A stretch of 64,000 nucleotides of DNA. It comes from Fredinandcohnia onubensis. Its GTDB lineage: Bacteria; Bacillota; Bacilli; Bacillales; Bacillaceae_L. Shown piece by piece: positions 36,797-45,278 of the stretch (positions within the stretch are counted from its first letter, which is position 1; each line of letters opens with the position of its first letter). The notes beneath the pieces were generated by a model. That model searched no databases and was not told the origin of the DNA. It saw only the letters and a list, made by a program, of their open reading frames with translations. The position numbers were made by a program, and so were the translations under genes. Location of the stretch: NCBI RefSeq assembly GCF_002734215.1, contig NZ_NSEB01000004.1:174013-238012 (forward strand), written 5' to 3'.

Positions 36797-39700
36797 TTGA
36801 TATTAACTCTATTTGATCGGGAAAAGGCATTTACATACGTACTGCCAGAGCGCATCACAGGCCGCTATATCTTAACCTCTGAAGATGCTCATGGGGAACC
36901 GAAAGATTTAATTGCCATCGAGGCAGAGGATGGCAAATGGTTCTTGAAGTCGAACAAGTCGGCATTCCTGGCAAATGACAAGCAAGAAATACTTGTCAAA
37001 CAGGAAATAGAGCCGTTTAAAACATACTCGATTTCGCGGAACAATGATGCATCTGCTCTCCTCTATGTGGAGCCACCGACTAACGATCGAAATGAGTTTA
37101 CAAAGCATGAGGTGACGGGCGGTAGCATTCGGGTTGGTCGAGGCAATGACTGCCACATCCGATTTTCGAATAAGCTTGTCTCTAGCTCCCACTGCGTGAT
37201 CCAGTATGATGCACAGGGCCATGCGATCATCCGTGACAATAATAGCTCGAATGGTACATATGTCAACGGAGAGCGTGTAACGGAAAAAGTTCTTTCAACC
37301 GGTGATGTCATTTACATCATGGGATTAAAAATCATCTACAATGGCAAGTTATTATCCCTGAATAATCCGCATCAATTGGTATTTTTAGACCGCAATGCCT
37401 TTCGTCCGTTTGAGGTGCAAAAGCCGATTATAGAGGACGAGGAACCACTTGATGATTTCGATACCGAGGAATTAAATGATGACCTCTTTTATCGTTCACC
37501 ACGTTTTAAGCGGGATATAAAGAGGACGGAGATCAGAATCGACCCACCGCCTTCAAAACCGAATATCGATGAGACCCCTTTGATGTTCATCCTCGGACCT
37601 TCTCTCACAATGGGAATGGCATCCTTGTCCATGGGGATATTTATGCTAAATAACGTATTGGCTCGCGGCGAAAGTCTTACGTACGCGATGCCGACATTGA
37701 TCATGTCCTTTAGTATGTTGATCGGAACGGTGCTTTGGCCAATTTTAACGAAGAAATATGAGAAGAAGCAGCGGATAAAGCTTGAAGGCAAACGTCAGGA
37801 AAAATACTCAAAATATATTGAAGAAATGGCGCAGGAGATAGAAGAAGAATGTCAACGTCAAAGTGAAATTCTTCATGAAAACCATGTCGCCCTCCAAAAT
37901 TTAATTTCACGAATTACGATGCGAAAAAGAAATCTGTGGGAGCGCGCCATTGGTCAAGACGATTTCCTTAAGGTTCGCCTTGGGATCGGCGATCTTCCAT
38001 TAAATGCAGAACTGAAATACCCTGAGAAAAAATTCACCTTAGAGGATGATAATCTCCAGGATGATCTTTATAAATTGGTTGAAACACCTCACATTTTAAA
38101 ACAGGTGCCCGTAACCTTAAGTTTTGTAGAGGAGTTTGTCAGTGGTGTGATTGGACGCCGCAGTCGCGTACAGGATTTTGTAAAGGGACTTATTTTTCAA
38201 TTAACGGCCCTACATAGTTATGACGAGCTGAAGCTTGTGTTTCTTTACGATAAAAATGAGGAAGAGTATTGGAAGTTTGCGAGATGGCTACCGCATGTGT
38301 GGGATGAGGCGATGCAAATTCGCTTTATCGCAACAGATGCGACAGAGGTAAAAGAGCTGTCTTCCTATTTTGAAAAGGAAATTGCCTACCGTGCAAGCCT
38401 TGATGAGACAGAGATAAAGGATCTTGACCAGCATTATTTGATTTTCTCAATGAGTAAGTCACTTGCGTCAAGGGCTGAGATGATCAACCTCCTTTTAGAG
38501 GAAAATAAGGACATCGGAATTAGCCTCGTCACTTTATACGATGAGCTTAAAAATCTACCGAAGGAATGTACGATGGTTGTCGAGCTTGCGGATGATATGT
38601 CTAAGATTTATGACAAGGACGATATTTCCGGCTTGTACACAGCATTCGATGCGGAGTTTTATGAGCGTGAGGATGCTGAAGAGGTTGCGATTCGCCTAGC
38701 GAACATCCAGCTTGCATCTTCCGTTGAGGCATACGCGCTACCAGACATGATCACGTTCCTTGAGATGTTTGGAGTAAGTAAAATCGAGCACTTGAACGCA
38801 TTGACTCGCTGGAAGGAAAACAACCCAGTGCTCTCCATTGAAACACCAATTGGGGTCGACACAATGGGTGAGTCGTTCAAATTAGACCTTCATGAAAAAT
38901 ACCACGGTCCACACGGGCTGATTGCAGGTATGACAGGGTCAGGTAAGTCTGAGTTCATTATGACGTTCATTTTATCGCTTGCTGTGAACTATCACCCGGA
39001 TGAGGTTGCTTTTATTCTAATAGATTACAAGGGTGGCGGAATGGCGAATGCCTTTTTAAATCTGCCGCATTTGGCTGGTACGATTACAAACCTCGATGGG
39101 GCAGCGGTGAAACGCTCGTTGATTTCAATCCAAAGTGAGCTGAAGCGTCGTCAGTCCATTTTCAGTGAGACGAGTCGACGTATGAATACAAGTAATATTG
39201 ACATTTATAAATACCAAAAGCTGTATCGTGAAGGCTTAGTGAGTGAGCCACTTCAGCATTTGTTCATGATTTCCGATGAGTTCGCCGAGCTGAAAACCCA
39301 GCAACCTGAGTTCATGGAACAACTGGTAAGTGCGGCTCGTATTGGACGAAGCTTAGGTGTCCACTTGATTTTAGCCACACAGAAGCCATCTGGTGTTGTG
39401 GATGATCAAATTTGGAGTAACTCGAAATTTCGAATCAGTCTGAAGGTACAGGAAAAAGCGGATAGTATGGAGGTCATCAAACGACCAGATGCTGCCGAGC
39501 TATCAACAACCGGCCGTTTTTACCTGCAAGTGGGGTATAACGAGTTGTTCGAACTTGGGCAATCGGCATGGGCAGGGGCACCTTATTATCCTTCCGATAA
39601 GATTGAAAAACGTGTGGATGAAAGCATTCGCGTGATTGACCACTTAGGTCGCGTCATCAAGAGTGCAAAAATCGACCGCAGAACCATGGTGAAGAATCCA

Positions 39701-41407
39701 CCGAAGCAAATTGATGAAGTCACAAAGTACTTAGAAACTCTTGCAAAACAGGAAAATATCAAAGTCAAGCAGCTATGGCTAGAGCCGATACCTGCAAGGA
39801 TTTATTTAGATCAGTTAGTTGAAAAATACAGTGAAGAGACAACGAATCGCTTTGATCTGAACCCAGTGATTGGGGAATATGACGACCCGGCAAACCAACG
39901 CCAAAATGTTATGAGACTACCAATCACACAGGATGGCAATACTATCATTTATGGAGTTGCCGGTAGCGGAAAGACAACGTTCATTGCATCGTTGATGTAC
40001 TCGCTAATGGAATCCCATACGCCAGATGAGCTACATGCTTATTTACTAGATTTTAGCTCAGAGACATTAAGTTGGTTCCGTGAAGCGCCACATATCGGGG
40101 ACGTTCTGTTATCCCATGATAGTGAGAAGATTGATAATCTCTTTAAAATGCTGAACAGCGAGATTGAGAAACGTAAAAAGCAGTTGTCCAATTATGGCGG
40201 TGATTTGCAGACTTACAACCGTCTGTCAGAGGATGGCCTGCCATCGATTGTGATTGTGATTCACAACTACGCCGCGTTTTCTGAAATGTACGAGTCACAC
40301 GAAGAGGCAATTTCTTACCTCACCCGTGAAGGCACGAAATACGGCATTTATTTCATCGTGACAGCGGCACATACCGGTGCGGTTCGCTACCGCTTGATGC
40401 AAAACTTCAAGCAGCTATATGTGTTGCAGCTTAATGACACATCTGAATATTCAGCGGTACTGGGTAATGTGGATGGCGTCTTCCCATCCAAGCATAAAGG
40501 TCGGGGCATTTTCAAAGCCGACAGTGTGTATGAATTCCAAGTAGCTCTTATTACAGAGGGTGTCGAGGACATGTACCAATACATCACGGACTACTGTCGT
40601 CGCCTGCGCGACAATTGGGGCAAGGGTGCTGCGAAACGAATTCCAGTCTTGCCTGAAAAAGTAGATATTGAGTATCTACACGATGAAATTCAGTACAACA
40701 AGTCAAGTAAACTACCAGTTGGTGTTGAAAAAGAGTCCCTTGCCATCACGTATTTTGATTTCGGGGATTCGCCTGTAAATCTAGTCCTCGGCAGTAGCAG
40801 CGATGCCTGCGCAGGAGTGATGCAGGGAATTTCAGAAATCGTTACTAAGAATGAGAAAAATGAAGTGGTCGTGATTGACCCGAATGGAGAACTCATTGAA
40901 GTTGGTGGGAAACATGTTTCAAGTCCAACGGAAATTGAGGAAACCATCGTAGAGTTGTTTAACACATTAGTGTTCCGTAATAACACATCGAAGGATGCGA
41001 TTGCGGAAGGTGCGACACCACCAGTGTTCGAACCGCTCTACTGCATCGTTCATTCCTTCAACGACATGCTGCTGATGTTATCAGAGGATGGTCAGGATAA
41101 GCTGAAGGTATTCCTAGAACGAATCGACGGACTCAATGTCTTTATGATCATCTCAGACCGCGCCGATGCACTGAACTCAGTCGCATTTGAGCCTTGGTTT
41201 AAAAAGCAAGTCTCACTAAGCGACGGTATCTGGGTTGGAAACGGCATTACCGATCAATTTTTATTAAAAGTTTCAAAAGTGACAAACAGCATGTACCAAG
41301 AGATTCCAGAAGACTTCGGATATGTGCTCACTAAAGGAAAGCCAAAGTTAGTCAAGTTACTGACGGGTTCGGCAGTTCGTGAAGAGGAGGCAGTTTTCAA
41401 TGGATAA
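36797..41407 (+). CDS. essC: Type VII secretion ATPase EssC (YukB) with FHA domain
   Basis: Motor of T7SSb. Order: an N-terminal FHA-like region with a second full FHA domain at ~105-190 (GGSIRVGRGNDCHIRFSN, SSHCVIQYD, SSNGTYVNG), two transmembrane helices at ~260-330, then FtsK/SpoIIIE ATPase domains. D1 has Walker A GMTGSGKSE (Lys ~717) and IDYKGGG; D2 has GVAGSGKTT (Lys ~1059); D3 (LVLGSSSDACAG) lacks Walker A. The key binding residues of the FHA (R, S, N) are kept, so it may bind phosphothreonine. The start is TTG 36797, since AAGGAGAGA sits at 36782-36790; the in-frame ATG 36779 overlaps that site. About 1536 residues, normal for EssC. Confidence 0.95.
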   Translation: MILTLFDREKAFTYVLPERITGRYILTSEDAHGEPKDLIAIEAEDGKWFLKSNKSAFLANDKQEILVKQEIEPFKTYSISRNNDASALLYVEPPTNDRNEFTKHEVTGGSIRVGRGNDCHIRFSNKLVSSSHCVIQYDAQGHAIIRDNNSSNGTYVNGERVTEKVLSTGDVIYIMGLKIIYNGKLLSLNNPHQLVFLDRNAFRPFEVQKPIIEDEEPLDDFDTEELNDDLFYRSPRFKRDIKRTEIRIDPPPSKPNIDETPLMFILGPSLTMGMASLSMGIFMLNNVLARGESLTYAMPTLIMSFSMLIGTVLWPILTKKYEKKQRIKLEGKRQEKYSKYIEEMAQEIEEECQRQSEILHENHVALQNLISRITMRKRNLWERAIGQDDFLKVRLGIGDLPLNAELKYPEKKFTLEDDNLQDDLYKLVETPHILKQVPVTLSFVEEFVSGVIGRRSRVQDFVKGLIFQLTALHSYDELKLVFLYDKNEEEYWKFARWLPHVWDEAMQIRFIATDATEVKELSSYFEKEIAYRASLDETEIKDLDQHYLIFSMSKSLASRAEMINLLLEENKDIGISLVTLYDELKNLPKECTMVVELADDMSKIYDKDDISGLYTAFDAEFYEREDAEEVAIRLANIQLASSVEAYALPDMITFLEMFGVSKIEHLNALTRWKENNPVLSIETPIGVDTMGESFKLDLHEKYHGPHGLIAGMTGSGKSEFIMTFILSLAVNYHPDEVAFILIDYKGGGMANAFLNLPHLAGTITNLDGAAVKRSLISIQSELKRRQSIFSETSRRMNTSNIDIYKYQKLYREGLVSEPLQHLFMISDEFAELKTQQPEFMEQLVSAARIGRSLGVHLILATQKPSGVVDDQIWSNSKFRISLKVQEKADSMEVIKRPDAAELSTTGRFYLQVGYNELFELGQSAWAGAPYYPSDKIEKRVDESIRVIDHLGRVIKSAKIDRRTMVKNPPKQIDEVTKYLETLAKQENIKVKQLWLEPIPARIYLDQLVEKYSEETTNRFDLNPVIGEYDDPANQRQNVMRLPITQDGNTIIYGVAGSGKTTFIASLMYSLMESHTPDELHAYLLDFSSETLSWFREAPHIGDVLLSHDSEKIDNLFKMLNSEIEKRKKQLSNYGGDLQTYNRLSEDGLPSIVIVIHNYAAFSEMYESHEEAISYLTREGTKYGIYFIVTAAHTGAVRYRLMQNFKQLYVLQLNDTSEYSAVLGNVDGVFPSKHKGRGIFKADSVYEFQVALITEGVEDMYQYITDYCRRLRDNWGKGAAKRIPVLPEKVDIEYLHDEIQYNKSSKLPVGVEKESLAITYFDFGDSPVNLVLGSSSDACAGVMQGISEIVTKNEKNEVVVIDPNGELIEVGGKHVSSPTEIEETIVELFNTLVFRNNTSKDAIAEGATPPVFEPLYCIVHSFNDMLLMLSEDGQDKLKVFLERIDGLNVFMIISDRADALNSVAFEPWFKKQVSLSDGIWVGNGITDQFLLKVSKVTNSMYQEIPEDFGYVLTKGKPKLVKLLTGSAVREEEAVFNG

Positions 41408-41651
41408 AGTGTTGGTCGAAGTATTCATTCCAGCCGCCGGTGAATCCTACGACGTCTTCATCCCGGCCCAAAGCAAGCTCTATGAAGTAACCTTTTTACT
41501 CGCAAACACCATGACTGAGCTATCCAACGGCTACTTCGTCGCAACCGACACCACCGTGGTGTGCGACCGCGAAACCGGCAAGATCTTCGACATTAACCAA
41601 ACGGTGGAAGAACTAGGATTTATGAATGGGAAGAAATTGATGTTGGTTTAG
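41400..41651 (+). CDS. esaB: EsaB/YukD ubiquitin-like T7SS protein
   Basis: An 83-residue beta-grasp protein: VEVFIPAAGESYDVFIP, then NTMTELSNG, CDRETGKIFD and NGKKLMLV at the end, like YukD/EsaB. It is a small cytoplasmic core component of T7SSb, position conserved next to essC. ATG 41400 overlaps the end of essC by eight bases; GAAGAGGAGG is the ribosome site. Confidence 0.85.
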   Translation: MDKVLVEVFIPAAGESYDVFIPAQSKLYEVTFLLANTMTELSNGYFVATDTTVVCDRETGKIFDINQTVEELGFMNGKKLMLV

Positions 41652-41898
41652 GGCGGATTTTGGCTTAGGGCGCAATTAGTTGGACTTGGGGCAGAATTCC
41701 CAAGGGATAGGGCACAGTTATCGAAAGTTAGGGCACAATCGGAGCCACCGGCCTGGCCGGAAATGACGGCTTTGTCCGATATATTAAAAAGTTTGTCCGA
41801 TATCTGGCCTAAATGGTCCGATAATCCCGAGCTTGTGTCCGATATATCCAAATCAATGTCCGATAAATTCATAACTATGTCCGATATCTCAAAAAAAA
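41648..41898. repeat. Two consecutive 21-bp-period arrays (TTAGGGC, then TGTCCGATA)
   Basis: First array: TTAGGGC-type motifs at 41648, 41665, 41686, 41707 and 41728 (steps 17, 21, 21, 21). A palindrome CCGGCCTGGCCGG (41749-41761) follows. Second array: TGTCCGATA-type motifs at 41773, 41794, 41815, 41836, 41857 and 41878, exactly 21 bp each; the 12 bases between motifs vary. Open frames crossing the array arise because 21 is a multiple of three and have no ribosome site. The arrays begin at the esaB stop codon. Confidence 0.85.
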
Positions 41899-41997
41899 GC
41901 TGTCCTGGGCCACTACATAGTGGCAGAGACCAATTATTAAATCAACTAGACCAGCATACTACGAATCAAAGTCATTTTTACGTAAGGAAGGTGCCAA

Positions 41998-42792
41998 ATG
42001 AGGTTACAAAAGAGGGTAGTCTTATTCCTTCTTCTATTCATTCTAATAATAGGAGGAACAGGGTGTATGAGTTCGAGCAGTACGAGTACGGAAGATAAAG
42101 CCATTCAATATTTAGAAGAGAAGTATGACAAAGAATTTGAGGTCATGTTTGCAAAAGAGGGAAGTAAACTTTTTCAGGATTTATATGGGGGAGATAAAGT
42201 GGTTGTTCACCCCAAGGATGATTCTGAGGCAATTTTCCTAGTTGAGGAGGCGAACACCGAAGGCGATTTAATGGATAGTTATATTCCAGCAAAATGGGGG
42301 CAAGAATTGCAGAGCAAGCTTGCAGATAGCATTGAAAACGAATTGCCTGAGGATAGTCCATATAAGCTTACATTTCATGTGAATTCAAAAGAATTCGAGC
42401 CATCTATGACTAATATGACAGTGGATGAATACTTATCGCAGAATAAAAATGTAAGAGTCGTGTTGACTGCGGGTATAAAATCATCTGGGGAACCTGATGT
42501 GAATGCCTATAGTCAAGGTATCTTTAACCTTTACAATCTTCTAAAAGGACTTGGTGTGGAATCCTATATTGTTTCAGTTGGGTTCGTTGATTCATCTGAA
42601 GATATCTCAGAGTATATTCGCACAATTAATGTGAATAACATGGGCTGGTCTAATTTAAATGCTAAGGTTTATGGTGAACTTGGTTTGGATGAGAGAAATA
42701 ATCCTGACAATCCGAGCGAAAGTTTTGACCCTGCTTTAATCCTTAACAGTGAAAATAACGTGGTCGAAAATTACACGCCTTTTGAGGGGTGA
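41998..42792 (+). CDS. Lipoprotein, candidate immunity protein for the adjacent lipase
   Basis: A 264-residue lipoprotein: RLQKRVV, a hydrophobic stretch, and lipobox GGTGC (Cys ~22). The mature part is acidic and unrecognised, with an N-terminal DUF-like helical part (KAIQYLEEKYDKEFEVMF) and a C-terminal alpha/beta part (VRVVLTAGIKSS). It ends 5 bases before the chosen ATG of the lipase gene, so both are translated together. In S. aureus the T7SS lipase TslA is neutralised by lipoproteins (TilA) at the outer membrane face; the arrangement here suggests the same role, but homology was not tested. AAGGAAGG precedes ATG 41998. Confidence 0.65.
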   Translation: MRLQKRVVLFLLLFILIIGGTGCMSSSSTSTEDKAIQYLEEKYDKEFEVMFAKEGSKLFQDLYGGDKVVVHPKDDSEAIFLVEEANTEGDLMDSYIPAKWGQELQSKLADSIENELPEDSPYKLTFHVNSKEFEPSMTNMTVDEYLSQNKNVRVVLTAGIKSSGEPDVNAYSQGIFNLYNLLKGLGVESYIVSVGFVDSSEDISEYIRTINVNNMGWSNLNAKVYGELGLDERNNPDNPSESFDPALILNSENNVVENYTPFEG

Positions 42793-42797
42793 GGAAG

Positions 42798-44195
42798 ATG
42801 TCGCTATCTAATTTAAGTGAAAAGGAAAAATATCTTTTACTACAGCTTTCGTACTATGACCTAGATTCAAGAACACCAATTAATGAAAAAAAACCTCTAA
42901 CCATCGAGGATATGATTAAGTCGATCGAATATCAGAATAAACCGGATGCATCGGATACTAATTTTGCTGAAATAAAGAAGTATCTGCACCAAAATAGTGA
43001 TTCCCCACTCCATGATATTAAGCTGGTAGGCTATCAAAATAATAACCCTACTACAAGTAATAATTCAGGTGGGAATTCCCATACCGGATTTGTAGGCTAT
43101 GCTTTTACCGATAAGGAAGGGAACGGTACAGCTGTTTATCGAGGCAGTGAAGATTTAACAAATGTGGCTCACATCGCAACAGACTGGGTATCCAATGTTG
43201 AGGCTGGTATTGGAGTAACGATCCAGCAGCAAAGGGAAGCAAATGAATTTTATGAACGATACATTAAAGGTCTAGATGGGGAACAGTATGTATTTGGCCA
43301 CTCGAAAGGTGGAAATTTGGCAGAATATGTACTTGTCAACAATCTAGACGATGAAAAATTGACATCTTATATTGTGAATGGTGCACCTTTATATTATTGG
43401 ACTCTAACACAGGAACAAAGAGATGCATTAAGTAATCGAAATACATTTATCGTACACGAGGGTGACTTCGTTTCATCCCTAGGATACGCACCTTATGTGG
43501 ATAAAACAGTTAAATTAAATAGCACTGAAGAAGGTCTTATGTATGCTCATGGACTTGATAGTGTTGATTTTACCCCAGGTGGAGACTTTAATAATGCATC
43601 TGATGGTGCTTCACTAGTACGTGATATTGCAAATCCAGTTGCTGGAACTATTTTTCTAGCAGTTTCACTTCATCCAAAAGTGTTGGCATATCGAGCAGCA
43701 GCAGCGATTCGCGATGCCACTTTATACATCCTAGAAGCTGCACAAAGAGGACTTGAAAAAGCAGTTAACTCGGTGAAAGAACAAGCAACAAAATTCATTG
43801 CAAAAGTAAAAGAACTAACACAACAGGTGAAAGATGAAATTAACCAATTCATCACGAATGTGGCAACGAAGGCGGCAATACTTTTTGTAAAAGTAGCCGC
43901 AAAGATTGGGGGCTACTTCCCGGTAGAACCATACCTGAAAGTCAACGTCGCAAGGCTCTACTACTATGCACAACGACTTGAAAGTATCAAACGCCGAGTG
44001 AATGCACTTAATAATCAGATTGACTCTTTATACTGGGAGGTTGACCTTTTAGATATCCGTCATGTGTTGAGCGCCGATATTTTAACGTCTTTCTCTTACA
44101 GGCTCAATCAAAACATCAACTACCTAAATACGGCTGCCCGATTGCTAGATGCGAACGAAACGAAGTTAGTTGGGAAGGCAAGGATTATTCAATAA
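42798..44195 (+). CDS. Putative T7SS lipase effector (Mbeg1-like lipase with C-terminal secretion-like helices)
   Basis: Residues ~90-290 form an alpha/beta hydrolase of the class 3 lipase / DUF2974 (Mbeg1-like) type: AVYRGSEDL, then the nucleophile elbow GHSKGGN with Ser ~169, and probable Asp and His later (HEGDFVSSLGYAP, YAHGLDSV). Residues ~310-360 are long amphipathic helices (VKEQATKFIAKVKELTQQ), and the last ~75 form a helical hairpin with a W in its turn (SLYWEVDLL), like a WXG/LXG module at the C-terminus. This reversed order is known from S. aureus TslA. ATG 42798 has GAGGGG at proper spacing; a GTG at 42789 is an alternative. Likely target: membrane lipids of competitors. Confidence 0.75.
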   Translation: MSLSNLSEKEKYLLLQLSYYDLDSRTPINEKKPLTIEDMIKSIEYQNKPDASDTNFAEIKKYLHQNSDSPLHDIKLVGYQNNNPTTSNNSGGNSHTGFVGYAFTDKEGNGTAVYRGSEDLTNVAHIATDWVSNVEAGIGVTIQQQREANEFYERYIKGLDGEQYVFGHSKGGNLAEYVLVNNLDDEKLTSYIVNGAPLYYWTLTQEQRDALSNRNTFIVHEGDFVSSLGYAPYVDKTVKLNSTEEGLMYAHGLDSVDFTPGGDFNNASDGASLVRDIANPVAGTIFLAVSLHPKVLAYRAAAAIRDATLYILEAAQRGLEKAVNSVKEQATKFIAKVKELTQQVKDEINQFITNVATKAAILFVKVAAKIGGYFPVEPYLKVNVARLYYYAQRLESIKRRVNALNNQIDSLYWEVDLLDIRHVLSADILTSFSYRLNQNINYLNTAARLLDANETKLVGKARIIQ

Positions 44196-44220
44196 GTTGA
44201 CAATGAAAAGGAGGTAACCC

Positions 44221-44412
44221 ATGAAACCTCATGTTCGACGAAAGATTAATAGCATTATTTATGAGATCAATGCCATCTCAAGGGAACTCGATGAAATCTC
44301 AAATGGTCTCAACCGCGAATTCAAAGGGATTGGCTCTACCAAAAGTGCATCAAGCTTGCAAAGTGCAGCGGACAAATACCGTAGAGTCGGCAATGACCTA
44401 AGAAGGATTTGA
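44221..44412 (+). CDS. Small helical protein, possible partner of the lipase
   Basis: 63 residues, two predicted helices (INSIIYEINAISRELDEI and LQSAADKYRRVGNDLRRI) with no WXG. It follows the lipase by 25 bases with AAAGGAGG upstream. TslA-type effectors are bound by small helical partners (Lap/Tla type) encoded next to them, so a targeting partner is the best guess. Confidence 0.6.
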   Translation: MKPHVRRKINSIIYEINAISRELDEISNGLNREFKGIGSTKSASSLQSAADKYRRVGNDLRRI

Positions 44413-44523
44413 GTTAGATAGAATTCTAGATTACTAGACCACTACTCAATACAATCCAAAGTTCTCTCGGCCCCAAAACCGAGTTAACTCATACATATTC
44501 CCTTTAAAGGAGGTGAAAAAACA

Positions 44524-44826
44524 ATGGCACGTTCAATTACTGTTGATCCAGCGAAATTAGACACTGCGGCTACTAAAATTGACCAACAATCTGCTGACTA
44601 TGAGAGACTTTACAAAGCTCTTTACACAGAGGTTGAAGGCATGGGTGCTGCGTGGCAAGGTACTGATAACCAAGCATATGTTTCTCAAATCAAGGGCTTC
44701 ATGGATGACTTCCAAAAAATGACGAACTTGATGAGACAATACTCTGAGTTCTTAAAGCTTAGCGCAAAAACATACCGTGAAACACAAAGCGAGGTAGTGA
44801 ACCAAGCTCGTCGCTTAACTAACTAA
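44524..44826 (+). CDS. WXG100 protein (EsxA/YukE type)
   Basis: Exactly 100 residues in a helix-turn-helix with the motif AAWQGTD between helices (Trp ~43). The C-terminal helix carries YRETQSEV, resembling the YxxxD/E export signal. WXG100 proteins are secreted as dimers by T7SS. AAAGGAGGTG precedes ATG 44524. It lies 41 bases before a second WXG100 gene, which may supply the other half of a heterodimer. Confidence 0.92.
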   Translation: MARSITVDPAKLDTAATKIDQQSADYERLYKALYTEVEGMGAAWQGTDNQAYVSQIKGFMDDFQKMTNLMRQYSEFLKLSAKTYRETQSEVVNQARRLTN

Positions 44827-44867
44827 TCTCAGGTACCTATAAAACTACTAAAAAAGGAGGTGGCACG

Positions 44868-45170
44868 ATGTCAGTTGATGGAATCAAGATTTCCCTTGGC
44901 GAGGTTAGTAAAACCGCTGGGCAAATCCGTAACCTAAACCAACAGCTTGCAACTGCACTAGAAGACATTAAGAAGGAAATGAATGGCTTATCTGCTACAT
45001 GGAACTCTGATGCTTCTAATACAATTCGCGGAAACTTCAATGCGTTGGCTCCACGTTTTGAGGAGTATCGCCAAGTTATTGATAGCTATGCGAAATTCCT
45101 AGATAACACAGTTACAAACTACAACGCTGCAGAAACTGCAATCAACAATAACGCTAGCGCATTTAAATAA
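44868..45170 (+). CDS. WXG100 protein (second of a tandem pair)
   Basis: 100 residues; helix one ~8-40, turn SATWNSDAS (Trp ~44, with S in place of G), helix two ~55-90. It is not closely similar to its neighbour, as expected for an EsxA/EsxB-like heterodimer rather than a duplicate. AAAGGAGGTGG lies before ATG 44868. Confidence 0.9.
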   Translation: MSVDGIKISLGEVSKTAGQIRNLNQQLATALEDIKKEMNGLSATWNSDASNTIRGNFNALAPRFEEYRQVIDSYAKFLDNTVTNYNAAETAINNNASAFK

Positions 45171-45278
45171 TCCATGAGGAGGGCAATTGGCCTCGCCGGT
45201 TGTCCTCACCAACTTTATTCAGTAATGGCGCAAAAAAATCTGAAGTACGCATTTGATAAACAATGGGAGTGCAAGAAA

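Noticed and set aside
41773..41898. Tandem sigma-D promoters, since TCCGATAT equals the -10 element
   Set aside because: The TAAA element is not found at 14-16 bases upstream; where TAAA occurs it is 12 bases away. The arrays also follow gene ends instead of preceding genes.
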